Assembly: GCA_003194485.1 (NCBI GenBank)
Contig: PQXD01000001.1
Location: 1 to 35,216, forward strand
From: Deltaproteobacteria bacterium
Lineage (GTDB): Bacteria; Desulfobacterota; Dissulfuribacteria; Dissulfuribacterales; UBA3076
Direction: 5' to 3'
DNA length: 35,216 nucleotides
Every line of letters begins with the position of its first letter. Position 1 is the stretch's first letter. The notes below the pieces were generated by a model. It had not been told where the DNA came from and made no database searches. It was given only the letters and a program-made list of their open reading frames with translations. Shown in pieces: positions 15,249-24,060 of the stretch. The translations under genes and the position numbers were made by a program.

Positions 15249-15377
15249 GCGATTAGCTGTTAGCCATCAGCGTTTAGCTTTGAAAGATCAAGATATTACG
15301 TTAACAGGGTGAAAGTTTATAATAGCAAAACATCCTGTAATCATTAAACTAATAGCTAACCGCTAAGGGCTAACCGC
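15249..15377. repeat. Inverted 7-nt word array B (GCGGTTA type)
   Basis: Left arm from 15249: GCGATTA, GCTGTTA, GCCATCA, GCGTTTA, GCTTTGA in exact 7-nt phase. Right arm on the minus strand from 15377: GCGGTTA, GCCCTTA, GCGGTTA, GCTATTA. The outer edge of the right arm covers the last codons and the stop of lpxK. The inner part next to the right arm is duplicated at 34281-34336. Confidence 0.8.
15309..15364. repeat. 56-bp dispersed module, copy 1
   Basis: Identical to 34281-34336 at 53 of 56 positions. It runs from GTGAAAGTTT through AAAACATCCTGTAATC to the first words of the right arm of array B. Such a match between non-coding sites 19 kb apart indicates a recently mobile or gene-converted sequence. 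Confidence 0.8.
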
Positions 15378-16446
15378 TCAATTTAGCTTCAAGCATATTC
15401 CAAAGCCCTTCCTCAGGCCTGGCCTCTATCTCCAGCATCCAGACGGGAAGGGGCTCTTCACCACTGACTGCAAGCTCATGCCAGATCGGTTTTATCTTCA
15501 CGCTGTCCTTATGTGTAGTCACGAGGGCTCTTGCTCCCTGTTTTCTGGCCTGTGCCATCAATTTGCTCAGATCATTCCTTTTATATGAGTAGTGGTCAGG
15601 GAACGCTGCTTTGCCTCTCAAATCAGTATCCAGTTCCTCCAGGATTGCAAAAAAGGATTCAGGGCCGGCAAGGGCACAAACAGCGAATAATGGCTCACTC
15701 GCCAGCATTTCAAGCGCTTTAACTTCCCCTTTCATTGAAATGCATCTCGTGGCCCGCATCTCACTCAGGAATACAGGCCGGCCCGGGACCATTGTCTGGA
15801 TCTCCCGCCTGCCTATCTCCCGGTCAGATGAAGATAGTGCCTCCGCCCTGGTCAGTAGAATCGCTGTCGCCCTGGAAAGAGCTGATACAGGTTCTCTCAG
15901 GTCACCGCCCGGGAACACCCATCGCGTCCCAAAAAAGTTTACCGCAGGCAGCAACACGAGATCAACGTCCCGGAAAAGGGCCATATGCTGGAAACCGTCA
16001 TCAAGGACTATCGCTTGGGCACCAAAGCGCTCAACAGCAAGCCTTCCACCAGCATACCTGTCCGAACCGACCACGACAGGAATATCCGAAAGGGCCTCGG
16101 CCATCATCACAGGCTCATCCCCGGCATCCCGATAAGAAACCAGCACACTCGTACCATCAGAGGCCACGAGGGGGCCGCGTCCAGCCCTTCCCCCATATCC
16201 ACGGCTCACAACAGCCGGACGGATCCCCCGGCTCTTCAGCCAATTGGCTATAGCCAGGGCATGAGGGGTCTTTCCCGTCCCGCCAAGGGAAAGATTGCCT
16301 ATGCTTATCACAGGACAAGAGAGTCTCCTTGTGGAAAGATATCCGTTTCTGTAGGCCCATGCCCTGGCCTTCATCAGAGTGCTGTATGCAGGTGAAAGAG
16401 GCCTGCCGAGGGTCAGGAGCAGCGATAAGGTACTATCCCTCAACAT
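15370..16446 (-). CDS. lpxK: Tetraacyldisaccharide 4'-kinase (lipid A synthesis)
   Basis: LpxK phosphorylates the 4' position of the lipid A disaccharide at the inner membrane. 358 residues: an N-terminal hydrophobic anchor, ISIGNLSLGGTGKTP (48-61) with the P-loop, VVSRGYGG, DAGDEPVMMA, VVVGSDRY, VLDDGFQHMALFRDVDLVLL, a C-terminal FPDHYSY and LVTTHKDSVKI. All are standard for the family. The final codons and TAG lie inside repeat array B. It follows waaA by 76 bp on the same strand, a common pairing of Kdo and lipid A genes. The start ATG 16446 is the only one ahead of the conserved N-terminus. Confidence 0.95.
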   Translation of the reverse strand: MLRDSTLSLLLTLGRPLSPAYSTLMKARAWAYRNGYLSTRRLSCPVISIGNLSLGGTGKTPHALAIANWLKSRGIRPAVVSRGYGGRAGRGPLVASDGTSVLVSYRDAGDEPVMMAEALSDIPVVVGSDRYAGGRLAVERFGAQAIVLDDGFQHMALFRDVDLVLLPAVNFFGTRWVFPGGDLREPVSALSRATAILLTRAEALSSSDREIGRREIQTMVPGRPVFLSEMRATRCISMKGEVKALEMLASEPLFAVCALAGPESFFAILEELDTDLRGKAAFPDHYSYKRNDLSKLMAQARKQGARALVTTHKDSVKIKPIWHELAVSGEEPLPVWMLEIEARPEEGLWNMLEAKLSG

Positions 16447-16522
16447 ACATCATCCAGGCAATAATCAGCCGCAGACCCAACACGGACAGATAAATAACGT
16501 AGATCGTTCACAGTCCACATTT

Positions 16523-17833
16523 TCACCGGACCCTTCCAAGCGCATCCGCCACAAGGTCCAGATACCTGGAGACAGCACCCCGGTTTTTTTGCAAAAGGTC
16601 CTTTGCCTTATCACCCATGTTTTTACGCTCAGAAGAGCCATTCAAGAGCCTGGTTAAAACACTTTCCAATTCTCCTTTTCCTGACACACGCTCGCCTCCT
16701 CCACAGGCCAAAAGATCTTCTGCTATTGTACGCACACTTTCCGCGTAGGGACCGAATACCACCGGCACTCCGTATGCAGCAGGCTCAAGGAGATTATGGC
16801 CCCCTATATTATTCACCAGGGTTCCTCCCACGAATGCTATATCACAGAGGCTGTAGCACTTTAGAAGCTCTCCGAGGGTATCCAAAATCACTACATCTGC
16901 GTCACCGGGCTTCTCAGCCGCTCTGCGCCTTACGGCCTTAAATCCCATCTCCCTTGCCAGGGATTCCAGTTCCGGCCCGCGTTCCGGGTTCCTTGGGGCC
17001 AGGAGCAGTTGCAGCCACGGGAATATGCCTTTAAGGCCCTTATGGGCAGCAAGTATCAGTTCCTCCTCTCCGGGGTGCGTGCTTCCTGCCACCCAAAGCG
17101 GTGCCGCGGGCTTAAGGCCTAAAGCCTTTCCGAAAAGCACTCTTTCAGCTTGATCAATTTGTGGCACTTTAAGATCATATTTCAGGTTTCCGGGGGCGCT
17201 CACTCTGTCCCGGGGGAAACCAAGCCCCAAGAGCCGTTCCCTGTCGTCCGGCGACTGCATGGCGAGCAGGTCAAAGCCCCCGTACAGTAAATCCTTTACC
17301 GGCCCCAGATGTGAAAGCCTTTCTGATGAACGGGAAGACAGGCTCCCGTTTACCAGCATTGTGGGGATTCCTGACTGTCGCATGTTCCATACCCAGTTGG
17401 GCCAGACATCCGTCTCAACAAGAATAAAACAGTCGGGTGAAATCTCCCGTATCACCTTGTTTACAATGGGCAGCAGATCAAAAGGGGACGTGATGATCAC
17501 ATGGGCGGTACGGCCCAGCTTTTTTTTTAAGGCAGTAAGCCCAGTGGCTGTGGTGGCGGAGCAGATTATCCCTGCCTCCTGCCATCTTTGAGAGATGGCT
17601 GTCACCAGGGCCGCTGCCGCATTCACTTCCCCGACTGACAAGGCATGGACCCATATCCTGGGGAACCGTCCTTTTAAGGGAGACAGGCCGGGAAGCCTTC
17701 CGAGCCTTCCTGCCAGGTGGGCCCGGTACTTTGACCTGGAAAGAAGATACAGAAGGGCCGGGGGCCCCAGCCACGGCAGGGCCGCAATCTGGAGCAGATT
17801 ATATATTATCAGTATCAAGCGATTCAGCGCCAT
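16523..17833 (-). CDS. waaA: Kdo transferase
   Basis: WaaA (KdtA) transfers Kdo residues from CMP-Kdo to lipid IVA on the cytoplasmic face of the inner membrane. 436 residues (GT30): N-terminal membrane anchor, RLGRLPG, IWVHALSVGEVNAA (about 60-73), the acceptor loop segment CFILVETDVWPNW, LVNGSLSSRS, VAGSTHPGEEE, and the nucleotide-sugar site FVGGTLVNNIGGHNLLEPA followed by VVFGPY. ATG 17833 overlaps the end of cbiET by 10 nt, so the gene is read in the same transcript. Downstream lies lpxK. No sign of damage. Confidence 0.95.
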   Translation of the reverse strand: MALNRLILIIYNLLQIAALPWLGPPALLYLLSRSKYRAHLAGRLGRLPGLSPLKGRFPRIWVHALSVGEVNAAAALVTAISQRWQEAGIICSATTATGLTALKKKLGRTAHVIITSPFDLLPIVNKVIREISPDCFILVETDVWPNWVWNMRQSGIPTMLVNGSLSSRSSERLSHLGPVKDLLYGGFDLLAMQSPDDRERLLGLGFPRDRVSAPGNLKYDLKVPQIDQAERVLFGKALGLKPAAPLWVAGSTHPGEEELILAAHKGLKGIFPWLQLLLAPRNPERGPELESLAREMGFKAVRRRAAEKPGDADVVILDTLGELLKCYSLCDIAFVGGTLVNNIGGHNLLEPAAYGVPVVFGPYAESVRTIAEDLLACGGGERVSGKGELESVLTRLLNGSSERKNMGDKAKDLLQKNRGAVSRYLDLVADALGRVR

Positions 17834-19020
17834 GCCTTTATCACAAATACAGGATTTTGAGCCGAGAGGATCTGGCCCCGGCCCAGGGGCTTCAACCTGG
17901 ATACCTGCACTTGACTTACTTCAATCCGGAAACCATCCTGTCCCAGATTATCTGACAGGAGCATCAGTGATTCCAGGGTAATGGCCGTGGCGACTACAGG
18001 TCCCCGCCCCTTAAGGCGACGAACAGCTTCTTTCAAAATGGGTTGGAGATCGCTTCCCCCTCCGCCTATAAATACCCTGTCAGGTTCGGGGAACCCGTCC
18101 AGTACCTCCGGAGCGTTCCCCTTTATCGGTTCCACGTTTAAGGCTTGATACCTGCGGATATTGGCCTTTATGTCCTCGACGCGTTCTCTGTCCTTTTCAA
18201 CAGCAATGATTCTGAGTCCTGGGGCAAGCCCCGCAACCTCAATCGAGACGGACCCGCTGCCGGCGCCAATGTCCCACATGACGCCCCTTGAAGGGATCTC
18301 AAGGAAGCCGATGACTATTGAGCGGACCTCGGCCTTTGTAATCAGGCCTCCCCTGTGGTGATATGCATCCTCACTGCGGCCGAATCCACCTCCTGCCCAC
18401 TTGATCTTTCCGGTAAGGACCACGACGTTCAGAGGATGAAAGTCCATGGAAGAGGCCTGTTCTAAAGAGTAGGACCCGGTTTTTTGAGAGCTGCCGCCCA
18501 AGTCCTCTGCTATATGGATTGTAAGTCCTTCCAGCCCTGCGTCCAGCAGGACCTGTGCAATTTTCCTGGGGGTATTAACAGGATCGGTCAGCAAGGCGAT
18601 CTTTATACTGTCCTGGCTTTTCAGGTAGGGATAGAGCTCTGCAACAATGCCGGAATTTTTTCCATGAAGGCTCAGACTGATCATATCGTCCCAGGGTATC
18701 TTGAACTCTGAGCACGCAGATTGAACACTGGTAACGGATGGCATAAAGAAAAGCCGTTCAAAAGGAAGCTCTCTCAGCAGCACTCGTCCGATCCCGAAAA
18801 ACAGGGGGTCACCCGAGGCAAGGACCACGCTATCTCCCGGCCCTGAACAGGCCTTTAGATTCTCAAGAAGTTTTTCAACAGGCGTAACAGGTCTTAAGGG
18901 CTTATCCTCAGGCACTAAAAAATCAAAACGCTCTGCACCGAATACTGCAGAAGCCCTATGCAGGCACTCTTCCCCTGAAGGAGAGAGGCCTTCCGGGCCG
19001 ACCCCCAACACATATATCAT
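17824..19020 (-). CDS. cbiET: Fused precorrin-6Y methyltransferase CbiE-CbiT
   Basis: A two-domain enzyme of about 398 residues. The N-terminal tetrapyrrole methylase domain (CbiE; VLGVGPEGLSPSGEECL, then LASGDPLFFGIGR) methylates C5. The C-terminal SAM-dependent domain (CbiT; MWDIGAGSGSVSIEVA, then IAVEKDRERVEDIKANI and RVFIGGGG) methylates C15 and decarboxylates ring C's acetate chain during cobalamin synthesis. The fused form is also called CobL. Start is uncertain: ATG 19020 begins the conserved domain behind a very close GGGAGG; ATG 19044 and a longer frame from 19086 are alternatives. It overlaps waaA by 10 nt, an odd pairing of cobalamin and lipid A genes. No other cobalamin gene is in view. 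Confidence 0.9.
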   Translation of the reverse strand: MIYVLGVGPEGLSPSGEECLHRASAVFGAERFDFLVPEDKPLRPVTPVEKLLENLKACSGPGDSVVLASGDPLFFGIGRVLLRELPFERLFFMPSVTSVQSACSEFKIPWDDMISLSLHGKNSGIVAELYPYLKSQDSIKIALLTDPVNTPRKIAQVLLDAGLEGLTIHIAEDLGGSSQKTGSYSLEQASSMDFHPLNVVVLTGKIKWAGGGFGRSEDAYHHRGGLITKAEVRSIVIGFLEIPSRGVMWDIGAGSGSVSIEVAGLAPGLRIIAVEKDRERVEDIKANIRRYQALNVEPIKGNAPEVLDGFPEPDRVFIGGGGSDLQPILKEAVRRLKGRGPVVATAITLESLMLLSDNLGQDGFRIEVSQVQVSRLKPLGRGQILSAQNPVFVIKAWR

Positions 19021-19060
19021 TCCCTCCCGTCTTTCTTCTTTCATGGTCTTCCGGGTGGAT

Positions 19061-19291
19061 TTAATTCCTATTCGGGAAACTCTCAACTACCTTCCCGGAA
19101 TATGATACGAGATGGATCATCAGATCCTTATCAGGCCGAAGAACCGGCTTCAGTCTTCTGAAGGCCTCGTAACAGACCGCCCCTGTCATTTTGTCTCTCT
19201 CAGCACCCGGATCTTTCATCAAAATAAAGATTTCCCTTACGGTATTTGCACCTGAAATGGGTTCAAAAGAGACATCCGGAACGAGAGAAGT
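19061..19291 (-). pseudogene. Unrecognised gene remnant upstream of cbiET
   Basis: A 76-codon open frame with protein-like composition (for example TVREIFILMKDPGAERDK, then GAVCYEAFRRLKPVLRPDK and LMIHLVSYSGKVVESFPN) ends in TAA 16-40 nt before the possible cbiET starts. It is opened by a stop at 19294, with no good start or ribosome binding site; the first ATG would leave about 58 codons. Neighbouring frames just upstream also look coding (ETPISAGAPGESVVQAELL), so a frameshift may have split a longer gene. I do not recognise the family. Its position suggests it was once co-transcribed with cbiET. Confidence 0.35.
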
Positions 19292-19517
19292 TCAGCTTGG
19301 ACCACTGACTCGCCAGGTGCACCTGCCGAAATGGGCGTTTCGAGACCTCTTTTAAAGAAAATATTATATAATCTCCCATAGACACGTATTCATCATTACT
19401 CCATACCCGGTAACACTCGGCATATCCATAATAAATTGTCAGGATCTATCAGCGCAAGGTCTGGCTGGCGACAATTACTTTTACAACGGCCGGGTATTTT
19501 CAAAGTAAAATGATCCG
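19292..19517. other. Spacer upstream of the gene remnant
   Basis: About 225 bp with no further gene. The part next to the remnant (19292-19340) may be the decayed 5' end of that gene; the rest is AT-rich and featureless to me. Confidence 0.3.
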
Positions 19518-20102
19518 TCACGGCAGCTTAAGTGTATACTTATACAAAAGGCTGTCCTTCCAATACGACTGTGCCGGATCTGAAAAAAACCTCTTAAAAA
19601 GCGCCAGACTTTCTTTTCTCTTAATTCCTCCCAGTATTTCGATGCGGCTTCCGGCATAGAGATTATCACTTTTAATATCAAAGAAACTACCGGCTGGCCC
19701 GGCCGCACCGGTCAGTGGCTCTGAAAAATCCAGACCCGTTGCCCCGCCCATGACATCTTCGTAAGCATAAACTATCCTCTTGATGCCGTTGAGGATAAGG
19801 GCCCCAAGACACATAAGACATGGCTCGAGATTGCAGTATGCGGTGATGTCTGCCGCACCATCCATGTGCCGGGCAGGATATCCCCTTTCCATCCAGTCCC
19901 TCAAGGCAGATACCTCGGCATGATCAAGCTCGTTCATATCCCCTGGCCTGGTATGCGATCTGATTCCGGACCCGACAATCATATCGCCGGAGACTAAAAC
20001 GCACCCTACCGGAAAGTCACCCCTTGACAGGGCAATTGAAGCCAGATCCAATGCCTCAGACATCCATCTTTCGTGATTCAGATTCCCTTGTTCCTCAGCC
20101 AC
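19518..20102 (-). CDS. Zinc-dependent nucleoside/nucleobase deaminase
   Basis: A 194-residue member of the cytidine deaminase-like fold. The zinc site is complete: H61-A-E63 in LDHAEVSAL and P94-C95-L-M-C98 in LEPCLMCLGALI, with E63 as proton shuttle. GDFPVGCVLV (28-37) is the usual first strand. It resembles the TadA/guanine deaminase group, but TadA usually has TLEPCxMC and is about 150-165 residues; this one has a longer C-terminus, so the substrate (tRNA adenosine, guanine or another base) is open. It overlaps the gene upstream by 25 nt and is the last gene of a two-gene unit divergent from purM. Confidence 0.8.
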   Translation of the reverse strand: MAEEQGNLNHERWMSEALDLASIALSRGDFPVGCVLVSGDMIVGSGIRSHTRPGDMNELDHAEVSALRDWMERGYPARHMDGAADITAYCNLEPCLMCLGALILNGIKRIVYAYEDVMGGATGLDFSEPLTGAAGPAGSFFDIKSDNLYAGSRIEILGGIKRKESLALFKRFFSDPAQSYWKDSLLYKYTLKLP

Positions 20103-20611
20103 TTTTTGATGCTCACTTCAAGGGCAAAGCCCGCGTCCGTCTCCTGTATTATTTTTTTCTGCAGCAACCTTAGATCCTTTCTCTCAAGCTTACTATCAAG
20201 TCGTCTACAGATATAATTTACGCAGAGAACGTGCCTGGCAGGAATCCTGCAGCCCCGTTCCCCAAGAAACCAGCAGCCTGTCTCATCCCAGGGTGATAAA
20301 GGGAGACGACAACCCATCAGGAGGTTAATCAGAAGCAGAACCACGTCAAAGCGGTCCTCTACACCCTTTCCGCAACAGCTCCCGCCATCATTGACGGCGC
20401 AGTCGGTACACTCGGCAACGACTCCCGCCCTCTTCATCTGTATCCATGACTGCTGAATAGCCTGCCGATAAGTCTCAAGCAAAGGCCTGACTGCCTTATC
20501 GGTCAATAACTCCTGACCACAGACATGAAAAAGCCTCTCTGCACACCGGATCTTTTCAAGGATCGGATAGTCAGTACCTATAAGCAGCTTTACAGGATAT
20601 CTGTCAATCAT
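20078..20611 (-). CDS. Cys-rich protein, possible metal-cluster binder
   Basis: 177 residues with 12 or more cysteines in clusters: CTDCAVNDGGSCC (about 68-80), GCR near 100, GCWFL and GCRIP (about 112-122), and CVNYICRR (about 129-136). The CxxC...CC...C...C spacing recalls the putative zinc- or iron-chelating YkgJ-type domain, but I cannot assign it firmly. No membrane segment or signal. It is the first gene of the pair with the deaminase (25-nt overlap) and is divergently placed from purM across about 150 bp that must hold both promoters. Role unknown. Confidence 0.6.
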   Translation of the reverse strand: MIDRYPVKLLIGTDYPILEKIRCAERLFHVCGQELLTDKAVRPLLETYRQAIQQSWIQMKRAGVVAECTDCAVNDGGSCCGKGVEDRFDVVLLLINLLMGCRLPLSPWDETGCWFLGERGCRIPARHVLCVNYICRRLDSKLERKDLRLLQKKIIQETDAGFALEVSIKKWLRNKGI

Positions 20612-20763
20612 TTGCCCTTCCTGCTATCTTCATAAATAACTTAATCACTACACAGCCAATCGGACAAGGGCAACCGATCATACCAGAGCATCCGACGACC
20701 CGTCCTTTATTGACTTCCTTGGATAGGCAGTATAAAAACACCCTTAAGCAAGAGGAGAGTGCC

Positions 20764-21813
20764 GTGAAAGATGAATCACTATATGCCCAGGCTGGCGTGG
20801 ATATAGATAAGGCCAATGAATTAGTTGAAAAAATACGGCCGATGGTCGCCTCTACCTTTACGCGTGGAGTACTTACTGAGATCGGCGGTTTTGCCGGCCT
20901 TTTTGCCCTTGAGCTTGATCGCTACCGCGAGCCTGTCCTGGTTTCCTCAACCGATGGCGTAGGGACCAAAATCAAGATCGCCACCCTGTGCAACATGCAC
21001 AAGACCATCGGGATCGACCTCGTTGCAATGTGTGTCAACGACATACTGGTATGCGGGGCCAAACCTCTGTTTTTCCTGGACTACTTTGCTACAGGCAAGC
21101 TGGATCCCGAAAAAGCGGCGGATGTCATAAGGGGCATTACTGATGGATGCAAAGAGGCAAACTGTTCCCTTATCGGCGGTGAGACTGCTGAAATGCCCGG
21201 GTTATATGCAGAAAATGACTATGACCTTGCAGGATTCGTTGTCGGGGTCGTTGACAGGGACAATATCATCGACGGGTCAGAAATAGGTGTGGGCCATATG
21301 ATAATAGGCCTGTCTTCAACCGGACTCCATAGCAACGGTTTTTCCCTGGTGAGAAAGATCTGTTTTGAAAAACTCGGGCTTACCGTCTCCGATAGATTGC
21401 CAGAGACCGGAGAACTGAACCTGGGAGAGGTCTTATTGACACCCACGAAGATATATTATAGTACAGTCAACCACCTGCTCAAGAAGCAACGAATCACCGG
21501 CATGGTGCACATCACCGGTGGTGCTTTTCTGGAAAACATACCCAGGATACTGCCCAAATCCTGCAGGGCAGTGATCAAAAAGGGCAGTTGGCCAATCCCC
21601 CCCATCTTTCATTTTTTACAGGAAAAGGGCAACATATCTGAAGAAGAGATGTTCAGAACATTCAACTGCGGTATCGGCATGGTACTCATAGCGCCTGAGG
21701 CAGAAATAAAGGACCTGCTTTTTCAGACCAAGGCGCTTAACGAACAGGCCTTTATTATCGGCCATATAGAAAAGAGAGAGTCTGAAGATCCGCCTGTGGT
21801 CTTTCAGGCATGA
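20764..21813 (+). CDS. purM: Phosphoribosylformylglycinamidine cyclo-ligase (AIR synthetase)
   Basis: PurM closes the imidazole ring (FGAM + ATP to AIR), step 5 of purine synthesis, in the cytoplasm. About 349 residues: YAQAGVDIDKANELVEKI at the N-terminus, STDGVGTKIKIA, the GIDLVAMCVNDILVCGAKPLFFLDY block, GCKEANCSLIGGETAEMPG, GLSSTGLHSNGFSLVRKI, ITGGAFLENIPRILP and FNCGIGMVLI. GTG 20764 is chosen over the ATG 18 codons earlier because AGGAG lies 6 nt before it and the family starts there. Its stop overlaps the next start by 4 nt (ATGA). Confidence 0.95.
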   Translation: MKDESLYAQAGVDIDKANELVEKIRPMVASTFTRGVLTEIGGFAGLFALELDRYREPVLVSSTDGVGTKIKIATLCNMHKTIGIDLVAMCVNDILVCGAKPLFFLDYFATGKLDPEKAADVIRGITDGCKEANCSLIGGETAEMPGLYAENDYDLAGFVVGVVDRDNIIDGSEIGVGHMIIGLSSTGLHSNGFSLVRKICFEKLGLTVSDRLPETGELNLGEVLLTPTKIYYSTVNHLLKKQRITGMVHITGGAFLENIPRILPKSCRAVIKKGSWPIPPIFHFLQEKGNISEEEMFRTFNCGIGMVLIAPEAEIKDLLFQTKALNEQAFIIGHIEKRESEDPPVVFQA

Positions 21814-22253
21814 TTACATTTCAAGACAGGACGTTTTCAGAGCGGAATCGCATGGTGCTGGTGAGCGCCTGCCTGATAGGACTATCCTGTCGGTATGACG
21901 GAAAAAGCAATCGTGATATCCGCTTAATTGATAAGCTCAGAGGAGCAAATGTCCTGCCCGTTTGCCCGGAGCAGCTTGGCGGCCTTACGACCCCGAGACC
22001 TGCTGCTGATATTTATTATGGAAACGGTATAGACGTATTAAATGGTCGGGCAAAGGTCTTGAATGTAAACGGACAAGACGTCACAGAGGCATTTAAGCGG
22101 GGTGCTGAGCAAACGGCCTTCCTGGCAAAGGCATTGGGCGTGAACCAGTGCTTTCTGAAAGCAGGGAGTCCTTCTTGTGGCATCACTGCACAAATCGGGG
22201 TTACAGCGGCAAAATTACTCTTAAAGGGATTTGACATTAAAGAAATAAGGTAA
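21810..22253 (+). CDS. DUF523 family protein
   Basis: 147 residues with the DUF523 hallmarks: LVSACLIGLSCRYDGKSN (17-34), PVCPEQLGGLTTPRPAADI (about 50-68), VTEAFKRGAEQTA and KAGSPSCGI (about 117-125). The three conserved Cys (in ACL, VCPE, SCG) fit the 4Fe-4S site of the related thiouracil desulfidase TudS, so a desulfidase or sulfur-handling role is plausible but unproven. The ATG overlapping purM (ATGA) suggests coupling; ATG 21852 (MVLVSACL) is the other candidate and matches the usual family start better. It is convergent with the IHF/HU gene 13 bp away, with no terminator between. Confidence 0.8.
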   Translation: MITFQDRTFSERNRMVLVSACLIGLSCRYDGKSNRDIRLIDKLRGANVLPVCPEQLGGLTTPRPAADIYYGNGIDVLNGRAKVLNVNGQDVTEAFKRGAEQTAFLAKALGVNQCFLKAGSPSCGITAQIGVTAAKLLLKGFDIKEIR

Positions 22254-22266
22254 ACAGCCCGGAAGA

Positions 22267-22563
22267 CTATTTAATTCCCTGCCCCACCTTGTCTATCACC
22301 CTTTCGCGCAATTCCTTCCCAACCTTGAAGAACGGCAACTTTTTCGGTGATACTGAAATATTTTTACCGGTCTTGGGATTTCTGCCAATGTAAGAATCAT
22401 ATTTTCTCACTGTGAAACTACCGAAGCCGCGAATCTCCACCCCTTCTCCCTTTACCAAGGCCTCAGTCATGGCATTAAAAACCTCGTCCACCACGAATTC
22501 GGCTAATCGAATATTCAATCCGGTCTCTTTGGCAAGGACTTCTATAAGATCTGACTTATTCAC
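22267..22563 (-). CDS. IHF/HU-family DNA-bending protein
   Basis: 98 residues. N-terminal dimer helices (MNKSDLIEVLAKETG), the hinge VEIRGFGSFTVRKYDSYIGR, and the DNA-inserting arm with NPKTGKNISVSPKKLPFF and KVGKELRERV. The RNPKTG arm and PFFKxGKELRERV tail are closest to the IHF beta type, but HU versus IHF cannot be settled by eye. It compacts and bends chromosomal DNA and assists recombination and transcription. Start codon GTG (22563) with GAGGG 5 nt upstream. Confidence 0.9.
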   Translation of the reverse strand: MNKSDLIEVLAKETGLNIRLAEFVVDEVFNAMTEALVKGEGVEIRGFGSFTVRKYDSYIGRNPKTGKNISVSPKKLPFFKVGKELRERVIDKVGQGIK

Positions 22564-22848
22564 CTGAACCCTCTTCTTTCCTTGTAAAGCAGCCTACAAA
22601 AACCCAAATATTATTAAGGAACAGAATGGCCATCGTGCAACCCTGGAGACCTCCATGAGAAAATCACAGGATGGAAGCCCTCCTGGATGGAAAAAAATAA
22701 TGTCCGGATAAGTGCCCCGAAGACCAAAATAACATTTTTTGCTTTGTTCCTGGGAAGTTGTTATTAAATACAGATACGTTAATATCAGATTAAAGTTCCT
22801 TTTGGCAAGTCCTAAAAGGCAAAATTTTTATTTCTATCAAAAATCGCC
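22564..22848. other. Divergent control region between IHF/HU and ftsY
   Basis: No gene. It must contain both promoters; none is clean. A hairpin CCTTTT/AAAAGG (22798-22819) followed by ATTTTTATTT sits just before ftsY and looks like a weak terminator or attenuator. Confidence 0.35.
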
Positions 22849-23949
22849 ATGTTCAAAAAATGGATCAAAAAAATAGGTGGACAAGAAGAAGAACCAAAAG
22901 GGTCTTCCCCCCATGAGCCTGTGGAGCAGATAGAGGCTGAAGAACAGGCACTTAATTCTTCTGCCCGGGGATCTTCAGAACCATCCGGCCAATCGGGCCC
23001 TGTTAAGGGAAACGAAACAGGGGCCGGGACGCCACGGCCCGGTCTCTTTAAACGCCTTAAGGAGCGGATGGGAAAGACCAGAGACGGGTTTATCCGACAG
23101 ATGGACCAGCTCCTTCTCGGACGGCAAGAAATAGATCCCGGACTCCTGGACGAACTGGAAGAACTCCTTGTTATGGCAGATATAGGGGTAAACACCGTCC
23201 AGGATATCTTTGAGAAGCTGCGCATTGAAGTCAAAAAAAAAGGGCTTAAGGACCCTTTGGCCCTGAGAAAACGATTAAAGGAACAAATTGCGGATCTGCT
23301 TAAAGTGCCTTCGGGTCAAATTACATGGACGCCCAGCCCATTTGTAGTCCTGGTAATCGGGGTAAATGGCGTTGGCAAGACCACTACCATTGCCAAACTT
23401 GCTTACAGGCTGAAGCAGGAGGGTAAGGGCGTCCTTCTCGTGGCAGCAGATACATTCAGGGCCGCTGCAGCAGAACAGCTTGAGACCTGGGGAAAGCGCA
23501 TCGATGTACCGGTTATAAAGCACAGTGCCGGATCTGACCCGTCCGCAGTAACTTTTGACGGCATGGAAGCCGCCATCAAGCGGGGTGTCGATGTAGTGAT
23601 CGTAGATACGGCAGGCAGGTTACATACAAAGGTCAACCTGATGGAAGAGCTTAAAAAAATCAGCAGGGTAATCTCCAAAAAGATCCGGGGAGCCCCTCAT
23701 GAGGTCCTGATAGTGCTGGACGCAACCACGGGTCAAAATGCCGTCTCCCAGGCCAGGCTTTTTAGTGAGGCTGTCGGAGTCACTGGGATAGTCCTCACTA
23801 AGCTGGACGGCACGGCAAAGGGCGGGATTGTCGTGAGCATTGCCGACCAGATGCAGATTCCTATCCGGTTCATAGGTATTGGTGAAAAGATGGATGACCT
23901 TAGACAATTTGACCCGGAAGAGTTTGTGGAGGCTATATTTGCTGAATAA
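22849..23949 (+). CDS. ftsY: Signal recognition particle receptor FtsY
   Basis: FtsY docks ribosome-SRP complexes at the inner membrane. 366 residues: a short acidic/polar A domain (about 1-65, with a basic tip [10 protein letters not shown]), N domain helices (about 66-160), then the GTPase G domain: G1 [10 protein letters not shown] (171-180), [16 protein letters not shown]3 DTAGRLHT, G4 [10 protein letters not shown], and a C-terminal [25 protein letters not shown] 22849 has no strong ribosome binding site, but no other start keeps the N-terminus. Ffh is not nearby. Confidence 0.95.
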   Translation: MFKKWIKKIGGQEEEPKGSSPHEPVEQIEAEEQALNSSARGSSEPSGQSGPVKGNETGAGTPRPGLFKRLKERMGKTRDGFIRQMDQLLLGRQEIDPGLLDELEELLVMADIGVNTVQDIFEKLRIEVKKKGLKDPLALRKRLKEQIADLLKVPSGQITWTPSPFVVLVIGVNGVGKTTTIAKLAYRLKQEGKGVLLVAADTFRAAAAEQLETWGKRIDVPVIKHSAGSDPSAVTFDGMEAAIKRGVDVVIVDTAGRLHTKVNLMEELKKISRVISKKIRGAPHEVLIVLDATTGQNAVSQARLFSEAVGVTGIVLTKLDGTAKGGIVVSIADQMQIPIRFIGIGEKMDDLRQFDPEEFVEAIFAE

Positions 23950-24060
23950 AAATAAGGGATATTCAGGGGATGCCCCGGATTACGTTAAGCCGCTCCAGGA
24001 AATACCCCCTGTATGGCTGATTCAGCACGTTGATTTTTTCTTTCCGTCTTCTATGGATAA

